64,000 nt of DNA from Chinchilla lanigera (GCF_000276665.1 NW_004955477.1:6076990-6140989); one strand, 5' to 3'; shown: positions 10,875 through 23,457, counted from the first letter of the stretch. The notes: generated by a model not told the origin, from the sequence alone. Translations and numbers: made by a program.

Positions 10875-12735
10875 TACAAATGCTAATCTCTGGAGAAGGG
10901 GGTGTTTCTTAAGTTCTTTTCACTTATTTTGCCTCCACAGCTTTTAATTCTTTTTCAACAATGGACATAAAACAACAAAAGCTACTTTTAAATAAGCTAA
11001 AGAATGGGGATAGCCTGAGAGTCGATGAGAAAGTGATATGAGCATTGGGTCTTTTTAAGTCTTTTGAAGTCTACCTTATTGTGTACTTGGGCTGTAAGAA
11101 GTGTCTTGTTCTTTATTCTTAGTGGGACCCTCTCTTGGAAAGTATTGTTGTTAAAACTTTTTAAAAAATCGCTATGTATTTGAATAATGATCCTTTCTTC
11201 CCTTTCACAATCAAAGTCTGGTTGAAGATAGAGATCGCTGAGAAGTAAAGAGAAGGGAAATACGTTTACCATATTTCTTTTTCTGAGTTATCTAGTTGTC
11301 TGTATCATGGCACCCAGGGGTGCATACAGAGCTGGGGGCAGCATTAATGGGAAATAATGCCGATTAGTGGAAAGATAGTATTCAAGAACGAGCGAGATTT
11401 TACTTACCTAGATGTCAGTTAGTTTTGGAGAATTTATGGAATTCTTGGCAGGATCTACTACATAATTTGCTGGGCTGTTGTTAAAAATTACGAACTTCAA
11501 GATGATGACAGAAAAGGCGTTCTCAAGTGGGAGACCGGTGCGATGGTGGTGGTCACACTCTCCTAGAGTCCTGGCGGGTGGAAGTTAAGAGTATCAATTC
11601 TCCTGCTGATATTGGTGAGGAGAAATGGGGGCTGCGTGTTGCGGCATTCAGACTATGCCTGGAAAAGGAACTCCACTGGCATTTGGGTAAATTCTATCCA
11701 TTGTCCTGACCCGTGCAGCTGAATGCTGTGAGAGAGAGAAATGTCCCTTTCTGGCAGGTGACAAGATGGAGGCTGTGATGGTCAAGACATGTGTAGCAGC
11801 TCCTTGGTTTTTGTGGCCTGCTGTTCCTGCCACACCCACATCATGGAAAGTAAAGGAGGCGGAACAAGGTGTTGTGTGCACAGAATAATACAAACACCAG
11901 AGGGGCAAGAAAGGAAAGGGAGCACAGACAACAGGAAAAGGGTGCAGACCCACTGGGATGGTGGTATTCAAGGAAAATCCGAGAAAAAATCTAATCGAAG
12001 AAAATGGTTGAGACATGGTTTGGAGTGAACACACCATTTAACCCCTTCAGCAATACTAAACGTGTTCTCAATCTTTGAGGAGCTTGGGTGTACTAGTTTT
12101 TGGCGTTCCCTCTTCTACCTCCTTCTATGTTTATCTGTTCTCTTTAATTACTGTGTTCTGGCCTTTTCTGGTTTAATTGCACAGTGCCTGTCATGTGGCA
12201 GCATCTCATTAATAGGATGCCTTCTTGGGCTCTTAGCGAAAGATGATCCATGACCTATTCTCTGCATGCAGCTCTGTGGAGCTGGCTTCTGTTCCAGATG
12301 ACTTGCTGAGTTAGCAGTCTTGGCTGGGCTGTTGAACAGTCCTTCCTGTGTTCCATATGTACGAGGACGCTAATTAATGAGGAGGACCCTCCCCAGGCTC
12401 ATGCAGGGAGACCATCAAAGTTTCAGTGTTTCTCTCAAATGGACTGGGTCTTTCCAGGACCTCTGTTTTCCTTTTCTTCTCTTCGTATGCCATATGGGGG
12501 GTCAGTTTTTTCTTCTTACCTGTTCCTTAATCTACTCACTTCCCTCGCCTCATAGGAGTCAAGGCTCCCACCTGTCCCGAAGTGATCTCCTTACTCCTTA
12601 AACACTGAGGTATGTAACAAGGTGTCCACTCCAGTGCTGGATGGAAGGGGAGCCAGCGCCCGGCTGTGGAGGGTCCTGTGTGGTTTATATTATCACTGCA
12701 CTACAGGAGAGTATTCCTTTTTACCCTTAAAAAGA
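10875..12735. other. Mostly unique sequence
   Basis: Apart from the possible DNA-transposon relic at 11340-11525 nothing is recognised. Both strands are open around 11.65-12.04 kb (129 codons minus, 79 codons plus), which argues against real coding in either. Confidence 0.4.
11340..11525. mobile_element. Possible old DNA-transposon relic
   Basis: The phrase 'gggctgttgttaaaaatta' followed by 'cttcaagatgatgacagaaaag' resembles the terminal part of an old mammalian DNA-transposon family that I cannot name with certainty. The minus strand is open here and ends in a stop next to a gtaagt at 11404. I do not take that as coding. Confidence 0.3.
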
Positions 12736-12737
12736 AG

Positions 12738-13535
12738 TCTGACCACACTAAACATCCACTTTGTACCCATTAGGATGGCAACTATTAAAAAAACAAGATA
12801 AAAATAACAAGCATTGGTGGAGAAATTGGAACCCTAAATACTGCTGCTGGAGATGTAAAATGGTACAGCTGGAGATGTAAAATGGTATAGCTGCAGTGGA
12901 AAACACATGGCACCTCAAACATCAAACATAGTAAAAAGTCACAAATGTTAAACCATTACCACTTGACTCAGCATTCCACTTATAGGTATATAGAAAGATG
13001 TGAAATCAGGGTCTCCAATAGGTAAGGGTTATACTTATGCTCACAGCCCATTCCTTACAAAATGCAAAAGGTTAAAAAGCAGTCCAACCCATCTAATGAT
13101 GGATGAAGGAATAAACAAAATGTAGTCTATCTACATAATGCAATCTGATCTAGCCTTCAAAAGGAGGGAAATTCTGACACATGCTATACTATGAATGAAA
13201 CTCAACATTACCCTAAGTGAAATAAGCCAGTTACAAAAGGCCAAATACTGTATGTATAATTCCACTTAAATGAGATACTAGTGGAGTCAAACGGATGGAG
13301 ACAGACAGTAGGACAGTGGTCACCAGGGGCTGAGGAAGTAGTAATGGGGAATTAGTGTTTAATGGGCGCAGAGTTTCATCTCAGGAAGATGAAAGAGTTC
13401 TTGAGATAGATGTTGGTCGTAGCTGCACAGCCCTGTGAATGTACTTAATGCTACTGAACTATGCATAAAAAATGGTTAAGATGGTAAACTTTGTATTATG
13501 AGCATTTTATCACAATTCCAAAAGGAAACCTGAAT
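12738..13535 (+). mobile_element. LINE-1 3' end (L1MB/L1MC-like)
   Basis: This follows the L1M 3' region: 'cccattaggatggcaactat' near 12768, 'gaaattggaaccctaaatactgctgctgg' near 12824, 'aagtgaaataagccagtta' near 13215, and the 3' UTR ending 'gtgaatgtacttaatgctactgaacta' near 13434. Its ORF2 part has many stops. Inside it, a short unit of about 23 bases (12847-12893) is tandemly duplicated. Confidence 0.85.
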
Positions 13536-13699
13536 GTCTGGAAGAAATTACAAGAAATATTTTGATGAATGTGAATTAGAATGAACCTCAAGGGGAGGCT
13601 GTTGCTGCCTCCAGATGAAAATTTGTCTCTTCCATCAGTGTTTTCCCGCTGCCCCTCTGCCATCCTATTGATGAAACCTCCCAGATGGTCTGATCATGA

Positions 13700-14230
13700 C
13701 TGAGAGTGAACCCAGGGGATCCTGGTGAGGGTCACTAGGCGTCTGGGCTGGTGGGGACGAAGTGTCTCTGCCCAGGAGGTTCTGCTGGCTGGCGGCCTGG
13801 CTCTCGCCCACGGAGGCGCTGCAGCCCATCGTCTGCCTCGCCAGGAGGCAGACACTCATGGAGATCCATCTTCATTCTGGCACCCGCTGCAGACTGCCAG
13901 CCAGCCTTGCACTTGGTCAGCGCTGGTCAGGAATACAACCTGGTTCCGTTTTCAATTTTGGAAGCATTGCTGCAAATTAAAAACCAGTCAAATGACGGGA
14001 AGGAGTCAGAGCGAACAGCTGCTCTGTCCCCACCATCCTGCCAAAGTCTAAATAAGCCTCCAGGAAGTGTCAGGGCAATGAGGGACTCGTTCCCAGCAGG
14101 AATGATGCATGGCCCCGGGAACATCATGGCCTGCTGGGTGGGCTCTCGGAGCTCTGGGGCCCTGTGGGCACAGGCTGACTGGCTTCTATCCATGTGGGAT
14201 ACACAATGGAGACCTGATTGATTGGTCAAG
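13700..14230. promoter_or_regulatory. GC-richer, CpG-containing unique segment
   Basis: CpG dinucleotides cluster between about 13730 and 13930 in an otherwise CpG-poor window. All three plus frames stay open for 70-156 codons, and the minus strand has a 100-codon frame. Simultaneous opening of several frames reflects base composition. The longest plus frame (to 14221) begins with GTG. It may be a conserved non-coding or weak promoter-like element. No TATA box or transcription start is evident. Confidence 0.2.
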
Positions 14231-14234
14231 TGTC

Positions 14235-16840
14235 TGATTAAACCTTCAGGATTGCAAGAATAAAGACAGATGACAGCCTTGACTATGTCTAATTAGATGG
14301 CTAATCTACTTAGCCCTTTTTACAAGGATACATACAGGGACACAGCCCACATAACAGATACATTTTGTGGTTGAATGTTGATACATTTTTTTCATTTTCT
14401 TGTTGCTTATCTCTGTCTTGTAAGGTCTTCATTTGATTAGCTTCAAGATCCACTGGACCCTGGGATATGTGAGTCAAACACTGATCTTAAGTTTCTCTTC
14501 TCTTGACCTACTTTTAGGGGGTCAGTTGAAGGACTGGAAGGAGAGCAGAAGGCCATTTATCTGTGGTTGTCCAGCTCAGCAAATGCCGCAGGACCTGGGC
14601 GTCTGTTGTGGCAGAACTCTCAGCCCACCTCAGCTTCAGCTGCAATGGGACCAGAGCTCCCTTCTCCTGCTTCCTCCTAAAAATTTTGTAAAACCCTCCA
14701 TTTCCACAGCTGAGGGAGGTCAGGTACGGATCTCTTTTAATGGGGGACCATTTTAAGACAGACCTTAAACCAGAAGAAAGGAAGTCCACTTCTACTTTTG
14801 ATGTCAACATTCCTAAAGGCACACGGGTACTGCCTCCCTCTGAGCAAGGCTTCCTTCCCTGTGGTAGAGCATGGCAGTGGGCATACTGGGGGGCTGGAAG
14901 GGTACCAAGGGACAATAGAGGGAGACATGAAGGTATTGGTGTCTGCCACCACTGAAATCTAGAGTTTTCATTGTTCCATTTTATTTACCATTAAAATAAT
15001 ATTCAAGGATAATTTAGAAACTACTTTTTCTGTTTTTCAGATGTTTCTTTCAAGTATTCCCTTCCATTCTTTTTTCACACCTATGCACAAGAGTATGAAA
15101 ACTTTGTAGAATATGTTTACTATGCTTTCTAATTTACTGTGAAAAAGATCAAAGATCATGTATGTATCATACAGTATCAGATAGCTGCAAAAATTTCATC
15201 CTTTACTAGTTTCCTCTTTGCTATATGCTTCAAGTCATTTCTAGTTTTGAGTTATTATGAAAACATGGAAAATGTATGTCTATTTCCATTATGAATTGAT
15301 TCCTGATGCCAAATAGTGGTGACCTATAAAAACATGCTCTCCTGCTACGGTCGTTGATAACTTAATTTCTTTTTTCCTGTAACCTCATCAGCTTTGGATT
15401 TCAGGATTAACATTAGTGTTCTTATTGATGTGTATGTTTGTCATTTTAATGAGCCCTTCCTTAACTGGTAGCTGACTGAGGCAGTGACCCATAGGTCAAG
15501 AATCTTCTCCTGCCTCATCCTTGTCATTCTGTAAATACATTTTTAAATGTTAGGATGTGGCCCTCTATGCAGTCTTTGGGCAAGCTTTGGTAGGAAGCAG
15601 AGACGAGGTTCTTCTCTTGATGGATCATGTCTAAAGGAAGAGCCCAAGGCTAAAAATGGGAGCACATGAGTAGCACTATAGTCATACACTGTGATGAATT
15701 TCACAAGGCCAGAGGAGCTATGAGAGAGAGGCCATATGCACCTAGTCTTGGAGGAAGAGCGGATTAAGGTGATTCCTGAATGTGAGGAGTTAGCAGCAAA
15801 AGGGGAGCGGGGGCTCTTCAGGCAGGAGTCTGGTGTGGGAAAGCTTTTAAGAAATGGGGTGGGCAAGGGTGAGAAAAGGTTCCAGATTGGGCTGGAGAAC
15901 CCGACACGGGCAACATCATGACCTTGCAAATTGGATTGAGAGGATGACTGTCCTTTAAGTGCAGAAGAAAGCACAAGGACATGCTTGTGCACATTCTCCA
16001 AGTGGGCACAGGTTTTTAACACTTACCTGTCAAATAATTTCCCTGAGTTCAACAGGGAGGTTCCTGGGAGAATCCTAGGAAGAAACCTGACCAGCCTAAT
16101 CATTCTGGGCTCAGAGTCTGGTCTTCCAGTGGAGATCTGGGGCTTCTATTGCTAGCCCGAGGTGGGCTTCAAACCCTTTTTACTGACCTATGGAGGAACT
16201 TGAAAACAGCCAAATGGTCACACTGATCCCCTGCTTTCGATAGTCTGCAAAAAGAAACAGTAACTGTCTTTTAAAGTGGAACGGACAGGATTTTGTGTGG
16301 TTATTTCCTTGCTTGTAAAAACACAGTGCATTGAAGACCAAAGATACCTAGAGGAACTTCCTGTAGACTTGAAAACTCCCCTTTTCCAGGGAAGTTTGCT
16401 GAATGTGATCACTTATGCCCAAAAGCTTCAACTTTTGTGTTCACGTAAGACCCAAACTGTACCATGACTAGGAAGGCATCACTGGCTTCTTTTAATACTA
16501 GCGATGGCTCTTCTGCCCTTGACCTTTAAAATGACTCACGTTCCAAAGAGTGGTGTTTAGAGTCTGGTAGAGTTTGGAGAATTTCTGAAAAAGAGCCCGG
16601 ATTGGCAATAAAAATGTAACAAATGAATTGCTAGTTATTACAATCATTTCCCTGAGCATTTGGAGGTTACCTGCTGCTGGCCTATGGTGCTTCTGTGAAA
16701 AGATATTAGTCATTTAAAATGATAATATTAGATAAATACATTTATACACAACCATATTAGGAATTACGGAGACATCTGATTCTAATAAGCATCCGTATTT
16801 CACATTATATAGTCTTCAAAACTCATTTTGAATTTTAATT
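14235..16840. other. Unique sequence
   Basis: No gene or clear repeat is recognised. Plus and minus strands are both open between 14.43 and 14.95 kb and again between 15.54 and 16.02 kb. None of these frames matches a family I know. Confidence 0.4.
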
Positions 16841-16841
16841 T

Positions 16842-17415
16842 GCTATTGAGGTATACCATACAACATGAAAGAGTGTTATAAATCATTAATGTGCAGTTTG
16901 ATGAGTTTTTAACTATGTGTACACCATGATCAAGGTACAGGATCATTTCTACCTTCCAGAAGTCTACTTATTCCCCGTTGTTACCCAACACATCCCTCCA
17001 CAAGGGAGCTTCTCTCCTTAGTTCTTTCATCATCTGTCAGTTTTTCTTGTTCTTGACTTAAATATAAGTGAAATCATGCAGTATACACTCTTTTGTGCTT
17101 AGCTTCTTTCCCTCAACATAGTAATTGAGAGTTGGCCTTGCGTTGTATCAAGAGCTCTCCTTTTCTCCTTCTCTGTCTTCCTCTCCTTTTTTTTTTTTCT
17201 CCTCTTTTGGGACACAGACACTCACTTCCCTTGGACATGCCTAGGGATGGGAGTGCTGGTCACAGGATGGCTTTGCATTTAGATTTTAAACAACTTTTTA
17301 AAAAGGTATTTGTGCTAATTTGTACTCCCACACACAGTCTATTAATAGCACCAGTTGCTCCATATCCATGCCAACACTTGGCTTTGTCTCACATTTATTT
17401 TAGTGCTGGCATGTC
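16842..17415 (-). mobile_element. LINE-1 3' region (L1M/L1ME-like), antisense
   Basis: The plus strand shows the well-known antisense L1M phrases 'ttgctattgaggtataccatac' near 16841, 'caccatgatcaaggtacagga' near 16922 and 'gtgaaatcatgcagtata' near 17069. Further on come 'gtactcccac' and 'ccatatccatgccaacacttg' near 17322-17382. It is fragmented and carries a T run at 17188-17200. Confidence 0.75.
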
Positions 17416-17784
17416 AGAAGATGCGTGTGTTTCCAGGGATACTGGGGGAATACCATAACAAGTGCTCAGACTATACCAAGTGCCTTCAATTCAGTGGGTC
17501 AGAAAAAAGACCAAAGTTCAGGGTGGGGTGAGACTCTAAGATGATGTTGGCAGAACGCCTGCAACTTATCCGTAGAGTGAGGTCAAGGGACAAGGGGATC
17601 TCTGAGGACAGTAGAGCAGGAAGCTTTTAGCACCACTTTGGAAACCTTTGTCAAATGACCAAATATGTACACAATACATTTGAAACAATTCTGGCCAATC
17701 TAGAGGTAATCTTTCAGGGTGCTAGCAGAAGGTATATCATTCAAACTATGTAATTGGAGGAGAATTTAATAAAGATGCTATTTA

Positions 17785-17886
17785 TTTGTTTGTTTCTCTG
17801 TTTTTTTCACTGGTACCGGGAATCAAACTCATGACCTCATGCTTGCCAGGTAGGCACTGTGCAGCTGAGCTAAATCCCCAGCCTGT
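17785..17886 (-). mobile_element. ID SINE, antisense, with target-site duplication
   Basis: The body at 17811-17884 reads on the plus strand as 'ggtaccgggaatcaaactca', a middle containing 'cttgccagg', and 'gagctaaatccccagcc'. AAAGATGCTATTTA at 17771-17784 and AAAGACGCTATTTA at 17887-17900 flank it, differing at one base. This gives a convincing 14-base duplication and sets the insertion boundaries. Confidence 0.95.
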
Positions 17887-17904
17887 AAAGACGCTATTTA
17901 AAAA

Positions 17905-19660
17905 GATATGAGTAAGGAGTAATGAGTAGGGAGCTCACACTAGTGCATTACACTCACTGGGTCTGAAGGAATGAGAATAGGGTAGTTGCTTGACCTGGAA
18001 GGAGAGAACCATGTCATGAGAACCCGTACAAGACAGTGTGGCTTTCGGTAGATGACAGATGATGCAGGAGAGCTGGCAACCTCACTGTCCTTGCTCTGTT
18101 CCTCTGATCACCTTCCAATGACCCCACTGAATGAACCTAACTGAAGCCCAAGAGCAAGTGTGTCCACTTATGTAGACCAAGCTAAGTCCATCCCCTCCCA
18201 CAGAGCTAATTAGAGTGGGGTGGAGGGTGTGAGAGGCAGAGAAAGGTAAGTAGCACGCTGAACTTATACAAAGTCCATCATTTCTCACCTGAGCTTGTTG
18301 TAAAACTGTGACCAAACCACACCATAAATGCACTTCCTGTGGAAAGGAACGATACTATGGCATATTTGTTTTGCTGCCCACTTGCCTTTCTAAAAATTAA
18401 TTTCTACCTATTCACGGAGAATCCTTTAGAATTGGAACACACAAGCTGATGATGTCCCTGACGTCTCAAGTAATGGGCCATTGACAGGAGCTCCTTCCCT
18501 ATAACTCCTCCCCTGACCTCCTTGAAGGTGAGCCCTGGTTCTTGTTTACTTCTGGGTGTCAAGTACTGGGTACACTGTCTGGAGCACAGGAGGTGTAAAG
18601 AGTCTATCTGCTGAACAAAGAAGGGAGAATGGGGACTGGGTTAAAGTAGACTTGAATGATAAACACACAATCAGTGAATGCACAAAACAATAACATGTTT
18701 CTAGAGGTGACAAATTATGACAAAAATGCGAAGATAGTACACATAGTCATATAATTCACATAGTTATTTAGATAACTAAATAATAGATTTTTTAGAAGTC
18801 ACTGGTAAAACATAGGAGGCTTTGAAGGTTTATCTTTGAGGCTTTCGTAGGGCAGAAATGCAATAGGCACAATTCCTACTCTGACAGTAGGTATTGATTA
18901 TGTGATGGCTGTTAAAACTGATAGTCCTCATGGCTAGATAGCTCTGGAGTACCTCCTAATTTGGCATGATGCACACTTTTGGTTATTATTTTTCTGTATA
19001 GCACACATGTGCTCTTGTGCCAGTCACCATTGTCACTGCCCAAGGGTGAAGTCACAGCCAGCCCCTTTGTTATGACTTGAATTTATCATGGTTTGAATTT
19101 CCAGTTTAACTCCAGCTGTGACTTGCCACTCACAAATATATTTCTGTAGTCCTACTGCTTTTGCCTCTCAACACTCCTTGACCTTCTGCCTGGTAACATC
19201 CCTCAACCCTCCTCCAGGAGAATGTGGCTGCCAAAACTCTTCGCTGACACATGTGGGTGAGACCTGTGCCCAGTGCTAACCCAGGTAACAAATTATATCT
19301 CTTTGGCTTCAGTGTTATCTTAGAGACAGGCGCATGACTTAGACCAGGTGAGTGAGCAACAGTAGGACTAATTCATGGCACAATGGATGAGGACTTGGCA
19401 GAGAGCAGGGAGACCTGGGTTCAGAGCTTATGGTCTTGAAGCTGGCAGAGACTCTGTGGAGAAGCTGAAGACTGAGCTAGGGAGGAAGAGCTGAGAAAAG
19501 GCATCCTGGTGACATCAATGAGGCTCTGGGCAGCCAGACCAGGAGTCCAAGTGTCCTTTGTACCACGAGGCTACAGGAGACAACTCTTCCTTGGTTTGGG
19601 CTCAAGCCAGTTTTGATCTTATGCTTTGTTGTTTGCAATCACAAGAGCCCTGCCAAATGC
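17905..19660. other. Mostly unique sequence
   Basis: Apart from the L2 fragment, nothing is recognised. A 48-base minus-strand segment (18335 to 18288) has a pyrimidine-rich acceptor-like sequence and a CAG|gtgaga donor-like sequence. It is too short to weigh on its own. Confidence 0.35.
18515..18635 (+). mobile_element. L2 3' end fragment
   Basis: The phrases 'ccttgaaggtgagccctggttcttgtt' and 'gtctggagcacaggaggtgtaaagagt' lie in the order and spacing of the L2 tail ('...gagggcagggacc...', '...cctggcacatagtaggtgctcaa'). It is diverged. Confidence 0.45.
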
Positions 19661-19678
19661 AGATGTACTTGGGTTTTG

Positions 19679-19772
19679 TTTTTTTTTTTTTTTTTTTTGG
19701 TACTGGAAATCGAACTCAGGACCTTGCGCTTGCCAGGCAGGTGCTTATGCCACTGAGCTATATCCCCGGCCC
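19679..19772 (-). mobile_element. ID SINE, antisense, with perfect target-site duplication
   Basis: An 18-base or longer T run (the antisense A tail) is followed by the ID body from 'ggtactggaaatcgaactca' to 'gagctatatccccggcc'. TGTACTTGGGTTTTG is repeated exactly at 19664-19678 and 19773-19787. The perfect 15-base duplication and long tail indicate a relatively young copy. Confidence 0.96.
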
Positions 19773-20599
19773 TGTACTTGGGTTTTGGACAGTCATTAGT
19801 TACTGTATTCTCTCCCACTTCGCAGTTTGTGACTTTAAATTAAACATTGGCAAAGAGTGGCTGTTCCTCATCTGATGCCATTGGCTGTGCTTTGCACTTG
19901 GTGGTGGTAGATCACCACTTCTGACCCACATTCACACACCTCTACTGTGGATGCGTGGTGACACACTTGTATATAAGTGTGGCTGTGGCACAGATAAGAA
20001 TAAGCATGCTCAGAGGGAAGGCATGGCCCAATCACAGGACACCGTGACCACATGATGCGCCCAACTGTAAGCTGGCCTTAAATAGCACAACTGAAGCCTA
20101 ACACAAGGACAGGTAGAGCTAGCACAGCATGTGAGAGGTGGAGGCTGAAGAGTCAGAGAGCCAGCATGGGATCCACAGGAAACCAAAGAGCTGGGCTCAG
20201 TTCTTCCCAGCCTGCAGGCTCCCCACACTTCATTAGACTCTTTGCTGGGAATCGTGCAATAATATCCTTAGCCTGGATACTTGAGCATTATGAGAATGCA
20301 AGTTCAGTAGGATGAGGGTGGTGGGAAAATAGTTCCTCCCACCCTAAAGAATAGGCAGCAAGAGGATTGTTCTGCTCATGCTTTGGTACTTTTGTGTCTC
20401 TTAAGTGTGTTTGATGTGCATTAGTTCGTGTTGTTTCAAACTGCTCTTTCTGTCTCAAAGCTGGTGGTCTGGAAGGGTCAGTATGCTTTCCTTTGTCTCC
20501 TTCTTAGCTTCAAAGAGGGCACTGTGGATGAGGATGCCTCACTGAAGGCTTAGGATTCCTGGGTGAGAGCAAAGTCAGAAGAGTCTGTATACCAGTGGG

Positions 20600-21310
20600 G
20601 CTGCAAGGACTTCAGCTCGAGTTTCATTGCTATTCCATTGGCTGGCTGAGGTGTAGATGTGTAGACGGCCTTGCTTGCTAGCCGGGAGAGCGCAGTCTGT
20701 CTTCTTGCTTCAGTGTGGGATGTTTATCTGTCTTTCAACTCAGTTGGGCTGTGGATTATGCACCATTTGCCTATTCATGTTCATTGTGGTGGTGAAATGC
20801 AAATGAAGTTGTCTTTGATGTACTAGAGGCATGATAGCAATTTCTGACTTTCTTTCCCGGAGCCAAAGTCTTCCCAAACCTCAGCACTGGGGAGATGATC
20901 TTAGGAGTGCTGGGGTCCATGCTGTAGCCTGGCTGCTGGGCATGGTGCTCTCCTATGATGGCACATTCATTGTCAAATCAGACAGCGACTATCCTTGAAA
21001 CTCCAGGAGAGAAAGAAGGATTTTCTTTTTAAACCAGAAAAGAAAGTTAGAAAGTAATTAGTATGCACTAATTAAGAATAATAATAATAATAACAGTTTG
21101 AATTGGTGCCTAGTATGACAGTGGATTTGGGCTTCCTGCCAAACATCATATCTATGGCTACTGCCTTTCAAGTTGTCATGCATCCGTTTTGAGATACGAC
21201 GGTGATGGCGTATTTAGAAACAGTTAATTGCTGGCATTGTTTATGGAGAGAGTTTTATAGCCTTGCTTAGGCACCTAATTTCACACAGCATCTGCTATTG
21301 ATGTCACTGA
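20600..21310. promoter_or_regulatory. Candidate conserved non-coding region
   Basis: Unique, AT-balanced sequence free of recognised repeats. It contains an exact octamer ATGCAAAT (20797-20804), several TAAT-type homeodomain cores near 21055-21090, and an intact-looking stretch 'gagatacgacggtgatggcg' near 21191 with two preserved CpGs. These features are common in distal enhancers. Conservation itself was not measured. Confidence 0.2.
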
Positions 21311-21824
21311 TTTAAGTATTTAGAAAGGAGAGTAGAAAGTAAACGGAGAAAATAAAAATATATATAATTCATGGCTATGAAGGCACAAAAGAGTGCCACT
21401 TGGACACTCAGCATCTTAGAAGCCACCTTCCTGGTAATCAAATGTGTGCCATATTTTGCCAAGTGTCCTGGGCCGTCACATCTGCCATCACCACCTGTGA
21501 TCATTTTCTTCCTCTTTTGCACTAAATAATCAATTACAAGATTCTGGGTTTTTCTCCCCTTACTCATTTATTCCTGGCTCAAGGCCTTGCTTCCAATAGT
21601 GCCAGAGTGAGGACACAGGCTCTTTCTGCTCTGGAGACCAGGATGATGATGTGAGCATCATTAGCCAGGCTGAGGACAGATACCGTCATTGACAAAGTGT
21701 GTGAATATCTGTTTTGGAAATACTTTTAAAAATGTAAAAACTCTCGGAAACTCAGCGCTGTTAAACGTTTGGGGCTGCGCCAGCCTCTCTCTGGGCTATC
21801 TTTGGGAATGTTAAATTGTTACAA

Positions 21825-22340
21825 ACTTTCTGGGGAGCAATTTGACATATGCCTCTCTTCATCACTGAACCTAGTACTTCCTATTCTGGGAGGCTGTCCT
21901 AAGAAAATGACCTGACACATAATAGAAGCTCAAAACTTTGTGAACCAAATGACTGTGTAAAATGATAAAGAGAGAAAAATCAGTTCAGTATAGCATTAAC
22001 ATGCCCAGGTCCAAGAAGGCAACCTAAATGCCCAGTGAAATGGAAATCATTAAATTATAACAGATACTATGCATTCATTAAAGATGAGGTTTACTAGATT
22101 TTTAGTCGGACGATGATACTGATAAAATGTTAAGTAAAATGATTTAAAACTATGTATACTATAGCCTCAAGACATACATGCATGGGAAACAGAAGGATCA
22201 TGAAACTACAGATGGCTTTTATTTTGTTTTTTATAGCTGTCTGTATTTTTCAAAGATTGGGCACTGAACATACATTATAATACTGTAGTTTATACTTGTG
22301 TGTATGACTAACATAACTTACTTTAAATATACACGAAGAC
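21825..22340 (+). mobile_element. Old LINE-1 3' end (L1M-like)
   Basis: Matching phrases occur in L1M order: 'ttctggggagcaatttgacatat' near 21829, 'aatgcccagtgaaatgg' near 22027, 'cagatactatgcattcattaaagatga' near 22061, 'gttaagtaaaatgattt' near 22129 and 'tgtatttttcaaag' near 22242. The element is heavily decayed. Confidence 0.65.
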
Positions 22341-22968
22341 AGGAAAATATCCTTCAAGAAGATCCTATCACCCTGGGCAGTACATAAAAACATCTAGTTC
22401 TCTGTGTTCTTTTTAGATCTACCCTTATCACAGGGCACTAGATTTTCTTTAGATCTTTCATGGAGAGAAGGTAGGCACTGTCTGAGAGTCCCTGTGGTAC
22501 ACACTTGATCTTAATTTATGTAAGGTAAATATGAAATGCTATTGCAGCATCATCTGGTCACATTAGGTATCTCAGTGATCTACCATGGGGTCACATGTGA
22601 GCCACAGAGCTGTTTAAAGAAGCCCCTCTTGTGAGATACCCCAGGACTGAGACCTCTGATTTAAGGTATGGTACGCTCTTGATGTTAGATGTTGAACTGG
22701 GATCTGTGGGCCAGTGGCATTTGCATCACTTTGAAGGCTGATAGAAGTGCTGGACATCAGGTCTCCCCAGGCCTGCTACACATACATCTCCTGCCACAAG
22801 TCCCCCGCTGAAACTTGAGTACACTCAAGCTTGAGAAGTGCTGCTAGAGAAAGCACCCAGGGAACAATGATGATGGGATTGGAAACCTAGGCAGAGCACA
22901 CATACTCAACAGTACCATTTATTGAAAAGGAGAAGTATTGACTTTCTGCAGAAGACAAGAAATAAACT

Positions 22969-23457
22969 TCACTCAAAATTTGTCACGTGCACCATGCCTG
23001 CTGGGGTGATGTTTGACCCAGAGCTCACTTCGTGGACCATGAGAAAGTGATAGTGGAGGCCAGGGAAGAGCTGGAGTCTCTGTGGGTGGCCAAACAAGCA
23101 GAAGATCTCTTTTAGGAGCATGTGGCTGCAGAGCTCAGAGCTGCCAAGGTGAGCTGGCAGCAGCTCAACATTATTTGAAGCCCTGCTTACTCTATAAGGA
23201 TGAATTCTGCCTGTTTTCACTTTCAGGTTTTTTCTTTTAAAAAAATTGCCAATATGGGTCCAATGTAAGTTTGACATGACTTTTGTGGTCAGTTGAGGAC
23301 AATCCTTTAATTTGAGGGCCTTCTTCAAAGTGCACCACCAGAGGCTCCCCTGGAATAATCCCATCCGTGAATCCCAGGAAAGACTCCTGTCCTCAGAGCT
23401 GTGCCAGTTCCCACAGAAGAAACCCAGAGAACAGGACAACGAGTGCCATCCGGGCAT
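22969..23457 (-). CDS. Unrecognised open frame of 162 codons, doubtful
   Basis: From the ATG at 23457 (a G lies at position -3) the frame runs 162 codons to a stop at 22969. AATAAA lies 46-51 bases beyond the stop (22923-22918 on the minus strand), but no poly(A) tract follows. Eight bases inside, a second ATG (23449) in another frame begins MALVVLFSGFLLWELAQL, a signal-peptide-like run ending at a stop. After that stop the second frame stays open for about 50 codons. This could be a decayed retrocopy of a small secreted protein gene with frame damage, or chance. I recognise neither protein. Confidence 0.15.
   Translation of the reverse strand: MPGWHSLSCSLGFFCGNWHSSEDRSLSWDSRMGLFQGSLWWCTLKKALKLKDCPQLTTKVMSNLHWTHIGNFFKRKNLKVKTGRIHPYRVSRASNNVELLPAHLGSSELCSHMLLKEIFCLFGHPQRLQLFPGLHYHFLMVHEVSSGSNITPAGMVHVTNFE

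Noticed and set aside
11400..11525. Protein-like minus-strand tail ending at a stop beside a gtaagt
   Set aside because: The nucleotide sequence resembles an old DNA-transposon terminus, which explains it better than an exon.
13751..14221. 156-codon plus frame as a gene
   Set aside because: It begins with GTG, shares its span with three other open frames, and shows no domain; base composition explains it.
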